Source: Plastoroseomonas hellenica (GTDB lineage: Bacteria > Pseudomonadota > Alphaproteobacteria > Acetobacterales > Acetobacteraceae). From it: DNA of 57,394 bases. Where the stretch lies: the NCBI RefSeq assembly GCF_018129085.1, contig NZ_JAAGBB010000039.1, positions 1-57,394 of the forward strand, given 5' to 3'. Positions 17,018-25,011 of this stretch are shown piece after piece. The notes under the pieces were generated by a model. It did no database searches, was not told the DNA's origin, and worked only from the letters and a program-made list of their open reading frames with translations. The translations under genes were made by a program, and so were the position numbers. Positions within the stretch are counted from its first letter, which is position 1; every line of letters begins with the position of its first letter.

Positions 17018-17773
17018 ATGCCCGTGGTCGAAGCCGCTTCTGCAGTGGCTGCGGATGAACGCGCCGCACTGATCGGCGCGATTCTGCGGCTGGCGGCTGA
17101 GGCCAGATTGCCGCCCGGCGCCAGGTTGCCGGCCGAGCGCGAGCTCGCCGAGCGCCTGGGCGCCGGGCGCAATGCCGTGCGGGAGGCCATCGCGGTGCTG
17201 GAGGCGCTGCGCATGGTGGAGCGGCGGCCGAATTCCGGCATCTATCTGCGCCCGGCGGAGCGCGTCGGCAGCCTGGATGCGCTGGTGCTGCAGGCCGATC
17301 TCGGCGTGCCGCTGACCCGGGCCGAGGTCGATGAGCTGGTCGAACTGCGGCGCATGATGGAGCTGCAGGGCACCGCACTCGCCTGCCAGCGGCGGAGTGC
17401 GGCCGACCTGGCGCGGCTGGACGCCACACTTGCCGCCGGCGCCGCCGCCATCGACCAGGGCGAGGCCTATGGCGTGCATGACGCCGCCTTCCACCTCGCG
17501 GTCGCCGAAGCCACCGGCAACCGCATCTTCCTGCGGGTCGTGAATTCCTTCTACCTGCTCTCCCGCGAGCGCCGGCGGCTCTATTTCGCGGACGGCACCC
17601 GCGCCGCCGGATCCCAGGCGCAGCATGCGGAGATGGTCGACGCCATCCGCGACCGCGACGCGGCGCGCGCCACCGAAATCATGAGCCGCCATCTGCAAGG
17701 CGTCGAAAGCTACTGGCTCGAACTGCTGCGCCGCCCGAAGCGCGGTACCTCGAGCATGGCCGCTTCAAGCTGA
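17018..17773 (+). CDS. FadR-subfamily GntR transcriptional regulator
   Basis: A 251-residue regulator: N-terminal GntR winged helix (about 12-85; LPAERELAERLGAGRNAVREA) and C-terminal helical FCD effector domain with the Asp/His metal site expected in AYGVHDAAFHLAVAEATGN. First gene of a catabolic operon; it probably represses the operon until a sugar-acid-like inducer binds. ATG at 17018 follows a GGGAGGAAAC ribosome-binding site that recurs before the genes at 17869 and 21334. The last eight codons and the TGA stop lie inside a perfect 19-bp-arm palindrome, so the natural C-terminus was probably replaced by repeat sequence. Confidence 0.9.
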   Translation: MPVVEAASAVAADERAALIGAILRLAAEARLPPGARLPAERELAERLGAGRNAVREAIAVLEALRMVERRPNSGIYLRPAERVGSLDALVLQADLGVPLTRAEVDELVELRRMMELQGTALACQRRSAADLARLDATLAAGAAAIDQGEAYGVHDAAFHLAVAEATGNRIFLRVVNSFYLLSRERRRLYFADGTRAAGSQAQHAEMVDAIRDRDAARATEIMSRHLQGVESYWLELLRRPKRGTSSMAASS

Positions 17774-17849
17774 AGCGGCCATGCTCGAGTCACTTTGTTT
17801 GATCGCGTGATTCACGCTTTTCGGCTGATCCAGCCTCAAGCGATCACGC
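17749..17849. repeat. Composite palindromic repeat (two hairpins) at end of regulator gene
   Basis: Hairpin 1: CTCGAGCATGGCCGCTTCA (17749-17767), loop AGC, perfect complementary arm 17771-17789; the stop codon of the GntR gene is 17771-17773. A CACTTTGTTT spacer follows. Hairpin 2 (17805-17849) has outer arms GCGTGAT/ATCACGC, a TCA bulge, inner arms CGCTT/AAGCG and an apical stem GGCTG/CAGCC. The same two-hairpin order occurs at 55822-55922. It ends just before the ribosome-binding site of the gene at 17869. Confidence 0.85.
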
Positions 17850-17868
17850 TCTGGGAGGAAACGGCCGC

Positions 17869-19008
17869 ATGAAGGTCACCGACATCGCCTGCCACATCCT
17901 GCAATCCAAGGTGGAGCGGCCCTTCACCTCGGCGCGCGGCTGGCTCTACGGCACGCGTGCCTCCTGCATCGTGGAGATCAGCACGGATGCGGGCATCACC
18001 GGCTGGGGCGAATGCTATGGGCCGGCGGCGGTGAACAAGGCGGTGATCGAGACGCAGTACCGCGGCCGCGTCATCGGCCGCGACCCCTTCGATGTCGAGG
18101 TGGTGTGGGAAGACCTTTACAACCGCATCAAGGATTATGGTGCGACCGGATTCGCGATCACCGCGCTGTCGGGGATCGACATCGCGCTCTGGGACGTGAT
18201 GGGCCGCGCGACCGGCAAGCCGATCCACAAGCTGATCGGCGGTGCACACCGGACCAGCGTGCAGGCCTATGCCACCGGCCTTTATTTCATCGACATGGAC
18301 CGCCTGGTCGAGGAAGCGGTGGAGGAAGCGCTCGCCTACAAGGAACAGGGCTTCCGGGCGATCAAGATGAAGATCGGCCTCGGCGATCCCAAGCTCGACT
18401 TCCAGCGCGTGAAAGCGGTGCGGGAGGCGATCGGGCCGGATGTGCAGCTCGCGGTCGATGCCAATCATTGCTTCACGGTGCCGCAGGCGATCCGCCTCGG
18501 CCGCATGCTGGAGCCGCTCGACCTGATGTGGTTCGAGGAGCCGATCAGCCCCGAGGACCATGAAGGCTATGCCGAGGTCACGCGGGCGCTCGACATGGCC
18601 GTCGCCGGCGGGGAGAACGACTTCACCCGCTGGGGCTTTCGCGACATCATCGCGAAGAAGGCGATGGACATCGTGCAGCCCGATCTCTGCGCGGCGGGCG
18701 GCATCAGCGAATGCCGCAAGATCGCGGCCATGGCGTCGGCGCATGGCGTGGAATGCGTCCCCCACGCCTGGGGCAGCGCCATCGGCCTGGCGGCGACGGT
18801 GCAGTGGCTGGCAGCGCTGCCCGACACCCCGCCTGCCTTCCGCCCGATCCCGCCGATGCTGGAATTCGAGCAGACGCCGAACCCGTTGCGCGACGAGCTC
18901 GCGAAGCAGCCGATCGTGCAGGTGAACGGCATGGTGCAGGTGCCGGACGCGCCCGGCATCGGCATCGAAGTGGATCGCGAGGCTCTCGCCCGCTGGAAGG
19001 TCGCCTGA
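17869..19008 (+). CDS. Mandelate racemase/muconate lactonizing-type enolase-superfamily enzyme
   Basis: A 379-residue enolase-superfamily enzyme, probably a sugar-acid dehydratase or racemase. Catalytic KxK at K166/K168 (KMKIG), metal ligands D197 (DANH), E223 (WFEEP) and E249 (GGEN), and the His-Asp dyad H299 (VPHAWG) with D272 (QPDL), as in the mandelate-racemase subgroup. All key residues are present. ATG at 17869 with GGGAGGAAAC upstream. Its stop overlaps the dehydrogenase start (TGATG). Specific substrate unknown. Confidence 0.88.
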   Translation: MKVTDIACHILQSKVERPFTSARGWLYGTRASCIVEISTDAGITGWGECYGPAAVNKAVIETQYRGRVIGRDPFDVEVVWEDLYNRIKDYGATGFAITALSGIDIALWDVMGRATGKPIHKLIGGAHRTSVQAYATGLYFIDMDRLVEEAVEEALAYKEQGFRAIKMKIGLGDPKLDFQRVKAVREAIGPDVQLAVDANHCFTVPQAIRLGRMLEPLDLMWFEEPISPEDHEGYAEVTRALDMAVAGGENDFTRWGFRDIIAKKAMDIVQPDLCAAGGISECRKIAAMASAHGVECVPHAWGSAIGLAATVQWLAALPDTPPAFRPIPPMLEFEQTPNPLRDELAKQPIVQVNGMVQVPDAPGIGIEVDREALARWKVA

Positions 19009-20006
19009 TGCGCATCGCCCTGACCGATCCAATCGAGCCGATCGGCGAAGCCATCCTGCGCGAGGCCGGGCATGAGCTGGTGCCGGCCGCAGGCTTCGGC
19101 GCCGATGCGATGCGCGCGCTGGTCGCCGACGCGGATGCGCTGATCGTGCGCCAAAAACTGCCGGACGACATCGTCGCGCACGGCCCGCGCCTGCTCTGCG
19201 CGGTGCGCCACGGCGTCGGCGTGGACCTGATCCCGGTGGAGCGCTGCACGGAGCAGGGCGTCATCGTCGCCAATGTGCCGGGCGCCAATGCCGATGCGGT
19301 GGCGGAGTTCCTGGTGGCGCAAATGCTGGCGGCCGCACGGCATGCCGAATGGATGCATGCGCGGCTGCTCGACACCGGCTGGGGCCAGGCACGCCAGCGG
19401 ACGGCCGCGGCGACCGAACTCACCGGCAAGACGCTCGGCATCGTCGGCATGGGCGCGATTGGATCGCGGCTGGCGGAGATCGCGGGCATGGGCTTCCGGA
19501 TGCGCGTGCTCGGCCACCGCCGCGGCGATGCGCCGATGCCGGCGCCGGCAGAGCGCGCAAGCCTGCCGGAGCTGTTCGCTGAGAGTGACTATGTCGCGCT
19601 GGCCTGCCCGTTGACGCCGGAGACCAAGGGGCTGGTCGGCCCCGAGCTGCTGGCGCGCATGAAGCCCGGCGCCTGGCTGCTGAACGTCGCGCGCGGGCCG
19701 GTCGTACAGGAAGCCCCGCTGGTCGAAGCGCTGCGCGACCGGCGTATCGGCGGCGCAGCACTCGACGTGTTCTGGGAGCAACCATTGCCCGCCGATCATC
19801 CGCTGCGGACGCTCGACAACGTGCTGCTGTCGCCGCATGGCGCCGGCATCACCCAGGAAGCCGCCACGGTCACGAGCCGGGTCGCCGCCGAGGAGGTGGT
19901 CCGCATCCTGGCCGGGCAGAAGCCGCGGAACTTCATCAACCCCGATGCTTGGACGACCGCGCGGGCACGCCGCGCAGCACTCGGCCATGAAGGATCAGCC
20001 GCATGA
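19008..20006 (+). CDS. D-isomer-specific 2-hydroxyacid dehydrogenase
   Basis: A 332-residue NAD(P)-dependent dehydrogenase interconverting 2-hydroxy and 2-keto acids. Rossmann motif GMGAIG (147-152) and catalytic residues R229 (NVARG), E257 (DVFWEQPL) and H277 (SPHGAG). The start overlaps the upstream enzyme and the end overlaps the downstream one by four bases, so the three enzymes are translationally coupled. It likely acts on the keto- or hydroxy-acid made by one of the two enolase-superfamily neighbours. Confidence 0.9.
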   Translation: MRIALTDPIEPIGEAILREAGHELVPAAGFGADAMRALVADADALIVRQKLPDDIVAHGPRLLCAVRHGVGVDLIPVERCTEQGVIVANVPGANADAVAEFLVAQMLAAARHAEWMHARLLDTGWGQARQRTAAATELTGKTLGIVGMGAIGSRLAEIAGMGFRMRVLGHRRGDAPMPAPAERASLPELFAESDYVALACPLTPETKGLVGPELLARMKPGAWLLNVARGPVVQEAPLVEALRDRRIGGAALDVFWEQPLPADHPLRTLDNVLLSPHGAGITQEAATVTSRVAAEEVVRILAGQKPRNFINPDAWTTARARRAALGHEGSAA

Positions 20007-21172
20007 AGATCACCCATGTCGAGGCCACCTGGTGCCATGTGCCGATCCCCTATGAGCGACAGCACACCAGCGATTTCGGCCGTGTCACCAGCTTCGATTC
20101 CGTCATCACCCGGATCACGACCGACACCGGCCTGATCGGCTGGGGCGAGAGCAAGGCGGGCGTCGGCAGCGCCGCCGCCTGCGCCGGGCTCGCCGCCATC
20201 ATCAACCTCGACTACGCGCCGCTGCTGCTGGGGCAGGACCCGCGCGACATCTCCCGCCTCTGGGACGTGATGTACAACACGCCGCGCGAAGGCTACGCGC
20301 TCGCGGAAGGCCATGTGCTGCCACAGCTCGGCCGGCGCGGGCTTTCGATCTCCGCGATCGCCGGCGTCGACACCGCGCTCTGGGACATCCTCGGCAAGTC
20401 GCTGGGCGTCCCCGTCTGGCGCCTGCTCGGCGGCCGCCGCGTGGAGCGGATGCCGGCCTACGCCTCCGGCGGCTGGGCGGACGCCGAGCACATCGGTGCG
20501 CAGCTCCAGGGCTATTGCGACAAGGCTGGCTTTCGCGCGGTGAAGATGCGTGTCGGCGTGATGGACGGATCGCCGGCGAAATCCGCCGCCCGCGTCCGCG
20601 CCGCGCGCCGCGCGCTCGGCCCCGACATCAGGCTGATGGCCGATGCGCATGGCACCTGGACCGTCGCGGAGGCCAAGGCCTTCTGCCGCATGGTCGAGGA
20701 TTGCGACCTGTTCTGGTTCGAGGAGCCGGTGAGCGCCGACGACAAGCAGGGCCAGGCCGAGGTGCGCCGATCGAGCGCGGTGCCGATCAGCAGCGGCGAG
20801 AGCGAATTCACCCGCCATGATTTCCGCGAGCTGGCCGAGCTCCGCGCCGCCGATGTGCTGCAACCCGACCTCGCGATTGCCGGCGGCATCACGGAAGGGC
20901 AACGCATTGGCGCCATCGCCAGCGCCTTCAACCTGCGCCTGGCACCGCATCTCTGGTCCGGCGCGCCGGCCTTCGCGGCCGGGCTGCATCTGGCGGCGAG
21001 CCAGAGTGCGGGCTTCATCCTGGAATACTCGCTCGGCCACAACCCGATGCTGCACGACCTGATCGAGGAGGACTTCCCCGTGGTGGACGGCATGGTCGAG
21101 ATCCCCGACCGTCCCGGCCTCGGCATCACCGTCCGCCCCGATTTTTTGGAGAAGTACGGGAACAAGATTTGA
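20003..21172 (+). CDS. Second mandelate racemase/muconate lactonizing-type enzyme
   Basis: A 389-residue enolase-superfamily enzyme, clearly different from the one at 17869. KxR at K181/R183 (KMRVG) replaces KxK. Metal ligands D214 (DAHG), E240 (WFEEP) and E266 (SGESE); dyad D289 (QPDL) and H316 (APHLWSG). The KxR form and DAH motif suggest a different substrate or stereochemistry from its neighbour. ATG in an ATGA overlap with the dehydrogenase stop. A dispersed repeat begins seven bases after its stop. Confidence 0.88.
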   Translation: MKITHVEATWCHVPIPYERQHTSDFGRVTSFDSVITRITTDTGLIGWGESKAGVGSAAACAGLAAIINLDYAPLLLGQDPRDISRLWDVMYNTPREGYALAEGHVLPQLGRRGLSISAIAGVDTALWDILGKSLGVPVWRLLGGRRVERMPAYASGGWADAEHIGAQLQGYCDKAGFRAVKMRVGVMDGSPAKSAARVRAARRALGPDIRLMADAHGTWTVAEAKAFCRMVEDCDLFWFEEPVSADDKQGQAEVRRSSAVPISSGESEFTRHDFRELAELRAADVLQPDLAIAGGITEGQRIGAIASAFNLRLAPHLWSGAPAFAAGLHLAASQSAGFILEYSLGHNPMLHDLIEEDFPVVDGMVEIPDRPGLGITVRPDFLEKYGNKI

Positions 21173-21178
21173 TTTTCG

Positions 21179-21303
21179 CCCTCAGACGCCGGGCGCCGGC
21201 ATACGCCGGCTTGGCTTCGCCGGACGCGCCGTGAGGCACGCTTTACAGCGCGACCGGCGGGCCGCATTCGCGGCCTCGGACCGGTTGGAGAAACCGGTCC
21301 GCT
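21179..21303. repeat. Dispersed intergenic repeat, family A (full-length copy)
   Basis: Begins CCCTCAGACGCCGGGCGC and contains GGCTTGGCTTCGCCGGACG, then GGCCGCATTCGCGGCCTCGG and a CCGGT/ACCGG hairpin before GTCCGCT. Four copies occur in the window (32915-32972, 43264-43368, 49464-49563 and this one), each directly downstream of a gene. Several internal palindromes suggest an RNA-folding or terminator role. Confidence 0.8.
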
Positions 21304-21333
21304 AGAATGCATGCCAGCAAGGGAGGAAACGCA

Positions 21334-22305
21334 GTGACAAGAAAGAGGCTCTTCGCCGCGCTCGCCGCGGCGCTCATCGCGCTGCCGATCGCAGCACAGG
21401 CGCAGGATGCCTTCCTGCGGCGGGAGGTGCGCTTCCTGAATGCCTTCGCGCCCGGCGGCACCTCCGACCTGCTCGGCCGCATCCTGGCCGACCAGCTTTC
21501 CCAGCAGGTCGGCCAGCGCGTGGTGGTGGAGAACCGCACCGGTGCGGCCGGCGTGATCGGGACGCAGGAGGTGGCGCGCGCCGCGCCTGACGGTCACACG
21601 ATCCTGCTGGCCTCCATGGGCATCATGAGCATCACGCCGCAGATGCAGCAGGTGCCCTATGACGTCGACCAGGACCTGACGCCGATCGTCAATGTCGCAT
21701 CCGTCTACAACATCCTGGTCGCCAACCCGAACGGCCCGATCCACACCTGGCAGGACCTGGTGCGCATCGGGCGGGAACGGCCGGGCAGCTTGAGCTGCGC
21801 GACGGTCGGGCCGGGATCCTCCCAGCAGCTTTCCTGCGTGCTGTTCCAGTCGCTGACCGGGGCGCGGCTCGAGCAGATCTCCTATCGCGGCGGCACGCCG
21901 GCGATCCTCGACATCACCGCGGGCCGCGTCGAGGTCATGTTCGGCAACATGCCGGAATACATGGGGCAGATCCGCGCCGGCGGCCTGCGCGCCATCGCCT
22001 ATGGCGCGGCCGAACCTTCCCCCCTGTTGCCGGAGCTGCCGGTCATCTCCCGCCAGGGCCAGCCGGATTTCGTCATCCACAACTGGTTCGGCATCGTCGG
22101 CCCCGGCCGTATGAACCCCGAGCTGGTCGCGCGCTGGAATGCCGAGATCAACCGCGCGATGCAGGCGCCGGAGGTGCAGCGCCGCTTCGTGGAGAACGGG
22201 CTGCAGCGCCTGGGCGGCACGCCGCAGGCCTTCATCGATCAGATCAGGGCCGACCGTGCGAAATGGGGCCGCATCATCCGCGAACACAATATCCGGGCGG
22301 AGTAG
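21334..22305 (+). CDS. Bug/TctC-family periplasmic solute-binding protein
   Basis: A 323-residue tripartite-tricarboxylate-type (Bug) receptor with a Sec signal peptide (cleavage near AAQAQ). Family hallmarks: FLNAFAPGGTSDLLGRILA, VVVENRTGAAGVIG and YRGGTPAILDITAGRV. No TctA/TctB membrane genes are nearby, so it may serve a transporter encoded elsewhere or act as a sensor. GTG at 21334 with GGGAGGAAAC immediately upstream is preferred over ATG at 21307. The TAG stop forms the edge of a palindromic repeat. Probable uptake arm of the sugar-acid operon. Confidence 0.9.
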   Translation: MTRKRLFAALAAALIALPIAAQAQDAFLRREVRFLNAFAPGGTSDLLGRILADQLSQQVGQRVVVENRTGAAGVIGTQEVARAAPDGHTILLASMGIMSITPQMQQVPYDVDQDLTPIVNVASVYNILVANPNGPIHTWQDLVRIGRERPGSLSCATVGPGSSQQLSCVLFQSLTGARLEQISYRGGTPAILDITAGRVEVMFGNMPEYMGQIRAGGLRAIAYGAAEPSPLLPELPVISRQGQPDFVIHNWFGIVGPGRMNPELVARWNAEINRAMQAPEVQRRFVENGLQRLGGTPQAFIDQIRADRAKWGRIIREHNIRAE

Positions 22306-22351
22306 AGCAGATCCCGTTCAGGTGGCTTCGCCTGAACGGGTGAAGATGCTC
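22305..22351. repeat. GAGC-bounded palindromic repeat with CCCGTTCAGG hairpin
   Basis: Outer arms GAGCA (22305-22309) and TGCTC (22347-22351); core CCCGTTCAGG (22313-22322), eight-base loop, CCTGAACGGG (22331-22340). It starts inside the TAG stop codon of the Bug gene. Same core as at 12070-12097 and 22925-22952. Confidence 0.85.
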
Positions 22352-22475
22352 GCAAGACATAAGGGCCAGGGCTTGCTCCGTGAACCTGCGCGAACGGATC
22401 GTGCCCTGGCGCGCGCTTTGTTCACCCCGCGCGCGCTTCCCGCCAGCCCGGGGCAGCACTATGGTGCCGCCGCCT

Positions 22476-22512
22476 GGAGCGGGATCGCTTCAAGCTGAAG
22501 CGATCCCGCTCC
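22476..22512. repeat. Perfect 17-bp-arm palindrome sharing the CGCTTCA/TGAAGCG apex
   Basis: GGAGCGGGATCGCTTCA (22476-22492), loop AGC, then the exact complementary arm (22496-22512). The apex and loop are identical to the hairpin at 17749-17789 but the lower stem differs while staying fully paired. It lies just upstream of the gene starting at 22529 and could affect its translation. Confidence 0.85.
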
Positions 22513-22528
22513 CATGCCAGAAAGGTTC

Positions 22529-22909
22529 ATGATGCTGCGCCGCGCCACGCTTTCGTTCTGCCTGATCCTGCTGTCCGCCGGGGCGGCCCTGGCACAGAAG
22601 GGTGACCCTGGTCAGGCGGCACCCGCCCCGAATGGCAGCCCGTCCCTTCGGCTCCAGAACGCCACGCCCAACATCGTGAACAACGTCTATGCGTCGCCGT
22701 CCTCGGACAGCAACTGGGGCGAGGATCGGCTCGGCGCGAATGAGGTGATCCAGCCCCGGGGCAACCGCGCCTTCTCCCTGCCGCCGGGCGAATGCGTCTA
22801 CGACGTCCGTGTCGTCTACCAGGGCGGCGTCGCGGAGGAGCGGCTGCGGGTGGATGCCTGCAGCGACGCCATCGTGGCCCTGCCCATGGCCGCGCAGCGG
22901 CTGCGCTAA
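22529..22909 (+). CDS. Small secreted protein of unknown function
   Basis: A 126-residue exported protein: signal peptide (ATLSFCLILLSAGAALAQ) followed by a short beta-rich domain (SLRLQNATPNIVNNVYASP; GECVYDVRVVYQGG) with two cysteines. The conserved-looking Asn/Tyr-rich part suggests a small beta-sandwich periplasmic protein; no family recognised. Start at 22529 (or the adjacent ATG at 22532, or 22514) because AGAAAGG lies upstream. Confidence 0.7.
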   Translation: MMLRRATLSFCLILLSAGAALAQKGDPGQAAPAPNGSPSLRLQNATPNIVNNVYASPSSDSNWGEDRLGANEVIQPRGNRAFSLPPGECVYDVRVVYQGGVAEERLRVDACSDAIVALPMAAQRLR

Positions 22910-22924
22910 GCGGGAGCATTCTCG

Positions 22925-22952
22925 CCCGTTCAGGCGATCCCGCCTGAACGGG
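22925..22952. terminator. Bidirectional hairpin terminator made from the CCCGTTCAGG repeat
   Basis: CCCGTTCAGGCG (22925-22936), loop ATCC, CGCCTGAACGGG (22941-22952): 12 perfect pairs between the convergent genes ending at 22909 and 22959. No long T-run follows. It is the third copy of the repeat core. Confidence 0.65.
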
Positions 22953-22958
22953 TCCGCT

Positions 22959-23951
22959 CTACTCCACCCGCGCCCCTGACGCGCGGATCAGCGGCGCGAA
23001 GCGTGCCTCATCCGCGCGGCGGAAGCTCGCCAGGTCTTCCGGCCCCACCCACCAAGGCGTCGCGCCATTCTCGCGGAACCGCGCCGAGGTGTCCGGCGCC
23101 TCCAGCGCCTGCTTCGCAAGCGTCGCGATGCGCTCCACCAGGCGTGGCGCCATGCCGGCCGGCCCCAGCACGCCGCCCCAGGAGGTGACCTCGAAGCCCG
23201 GCAGGAATTCCGCCATGGTCGGGACGTCCGGCGCCTGCGGGCTGCGTTCCGCGCTGGTGACCGCGAGTGCCCGCACCTTCCCATCCCGCGCGGAGGCGAG
23301 GCTCTGTGGGATGTTGTCGAAGATCATGTGGACCCGACCCGCCAGCAGGTCGATATGCGCCGGCGCGCCGCCGCGATAGGGCACGTGCACCATGTCGAGC
23401 CCCGCGAGCTGCTTGAACATCTCGCCCGAGAGATGGACCGTCGTGCCGGAACCCGAGCTCGCGAAGCTGTAGTGCCCGGGATTGGCGCGGATCAGGGCGA
23501 CCAGCTCCGGCACGCTCTGCGCCGGCACGTCGTTGTTGACCACCAGCATGTTCGGCAGCTGCCAGAGGCCGCAGACATAGGTGAAGTCGCGGTTCACGTC
23601 GAAGGGCAGGCTGGCATAGAGGGTCGGCGCGATGGAGAGCGGCGCGACGCTCGCGAGGCCGATGACGCTGCCATCGGCGGGAGAGCGCGCGATCGACAGA
23701 GTGCCGACGTTGCCGCCGGAGCCGCTGCGGTTCTCCACGATGAATTGCTGGCCGGTGACCTCGTTCATCTTCGCGCACCAGAGGCGCGAGAGGATGTCGG
23801 TGCCGCCGCCTGGCGGAAACAGGCCGATGAAGCGGATGGGGCCGGTGGGCCACTCCACGCGCTGCGCGCGGCCGGTGCGGGGCATCCCGAGCGACGCCGC
23901 GAGCCCCGCGGCCATTGCCGTACGCCGCGTGATCGCGGTGCCATTGGACAT
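22959..23951 (-). CDS. Bug/TctC-family periplasmic solute-binding protein
   Basis: A 330-residue Bug receptor with a twin-arginine-like signal peptide (TRRTAMAAGLAASLG). Typical motifs: FPPGGGTDILSRLW, FIVENRSGSGGNVG and PYRGGAPAHIDLLAGRV. ATG at 23951 with GGGAGAGAG upstream. No Tct membrane genes accompany it; downstream is a convergent small-protein gene and upstream a same-strand nitroreductase. Ligand unknown; members bind carboxylates and related small molecules. Confidence 0.9.
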   Translation of the reverse strand: MSNGTAITRRTAMAAGLAASLGMPRTGRAQRVEWPTGPIRFIGLFPPGGGTDILSRLWCAKMNEVTGQQFIVENRSGSGGNVGTLSIARSPADGSVIGLASVAPLSIAPTLYASLPFDVNRDFTYVCGLWQLPNMLVVNNDVPAQSVPELVALIRANPGHYSFASSGSGTTVHLSGEMFKQLAGLDMVHVPYRGGAPAHIDLLAGRVHMIFDNIPQSLASARDGKVRALAVTSAERSPQAPDVPTMAEFLPGFEVTSWGGVLGPAGMAPRLVERIATLAKQALEAPDTSARFRENGATPWWVGPEDLASFRRADEARFAPLIRASGARVE

Positions 23952-24047
23952 GAACTCTCTCCCTGTGCCCGGCTTTGCCGCCGGTTGCGCAGGGAAGGTC
24001 AGACCATCGCGGGAAGTGGCGTCAAGCGTCGCGTGGGTCGATAGGCC

Positions 24048-24887
24048 TCAGCGCAGCGGGAAGCCCAGCGCCTCGATCGCCGCGCGCATCCGGTCGCGCC
24101 CGGACAGCGCCTTCAAGGTGCCGAGGCGCTGGATCACCCGCTGCGTCCAGCCCGCCGGCCCCATGCCGTTGCGGGCCGAGAATTCCGAAAGGCGCTTGTC
24201 GAATTCGAGCCGCGCCGCCTGCTCGCCCTCGGTCGAATAGCGCTCCCGGTGCACGACAACGCTCTGCGGCAGGCGTGGCTTCACCTCCCCCTCCATGCCG
24301 GGCAGCGGATAGCCGACGCAGAGGCCGAAGACGCCCATCACCTGCGGTGGCAGGCCGAGAAGCTCCGCCACCCGCACCGGGTCATTGCGGATCGCCCCGA
24401 TATAGACGGTGGAGAGGCCGAGCGATTCCGCGGTCAGCACCGCGTTCTGCGCCGCGAAGGCGGCATCCAGCGCCGCGACCAGGAAGGATTCCATGAAGGG
24501 CTGGCCGGCAAGCTCCGTCCCTTCCTGCTCCGCCAGGCGGGCGTTGCGGGAGGCATCGGCCAGGAACACCAGGAAGAGCGGCGCCTGCAGGATGTGCTTC
24601 TGGTTGAAGGCGACCTCGGACAGCGCCTGCCGCGTCGCCATGTCGTCGACCGTCACCACCGACCAGGTCTGGAGGTTGGAGCTGGTGGCGGCGGACTGCG
24701 CCGCCGCCACCATGGTCTCCAGCAGCCCCTCCGGCACCGGATCCGGCCGGTAGCCGCGGACGGAGCGGTGCGCCAGCATCAGGTCCAGCGCCGCGTTCCA
24801 GGGGCCGGACGGCAGGGCAGGGTCGGCGCCGTAGCGCGCGATCAGCGCGCGCCGGCGGGCATCGGCGACGGTATTTGAACCATCCAT
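24048..24887 (-). CDS. FMN-dependent nitroreductase family protein (NfsA-like)
   Basis: A 279-residue nitroreductase-family oxidoreductase using FMN and NAD(P)H. The FMN-binding RSVRGYRPDPVP (about 41-52), the SAATSSNLQTWSVV segment and the C-terminal basic region (HRERYSTEGEQAARLEFDKR) fit the NfsA/FRP subgroup. Length is slightly above the usual 240-250 because of the C-terminal part. Divergent from the ABC transporter operon starting at 25012 across about 125 bp. Physiological substrate unknown. Confidence 0.85.
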   Translation of the reverse strand: MDGSNTVADARRRALIARYGADPALPSGPWNAALDLMLAHRSVRGYRPDPVPEGLLETMVAAAQSAATSSNLQTWSVVTVDDMATRQALSEVAFNQKHILQAPLFLVFLADASRNARLAEQEGTELAGQPFMESFLVAALDAAFAAQNAVLTAESLGLSTVYIGAIRNDPVRVAELLGLPPQVMGVFGLCVGYPLPGMEGEVKPRLPQSVVVHRERYSTEGEQAARLEFDKRLSEFSARNGMGPAGWTQRVIQRLGTLKALSGRDRMRAAIEALGFPLR

Positions 24888-25011
24888 GGGCTATGTGTCC
24901 TCGGAATGCTGCGCCGCAAGGCGTTTGTCCCAGCCTCGTCGCGAAGGGCGTCCTGCGCAAGTGCCTCTTCCCCTTGCCAGGGGCACCCGCGGACCGGCAG
25001 GCTTGCCCCGG

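Noticed and set aside
24886-25011. N-terminal extension of the DppD-like ATPase
   Set aside because: The extra residues are Arg/Pro-rich and unlike the family. Conserved sequence begins just after the ATG at 25012.
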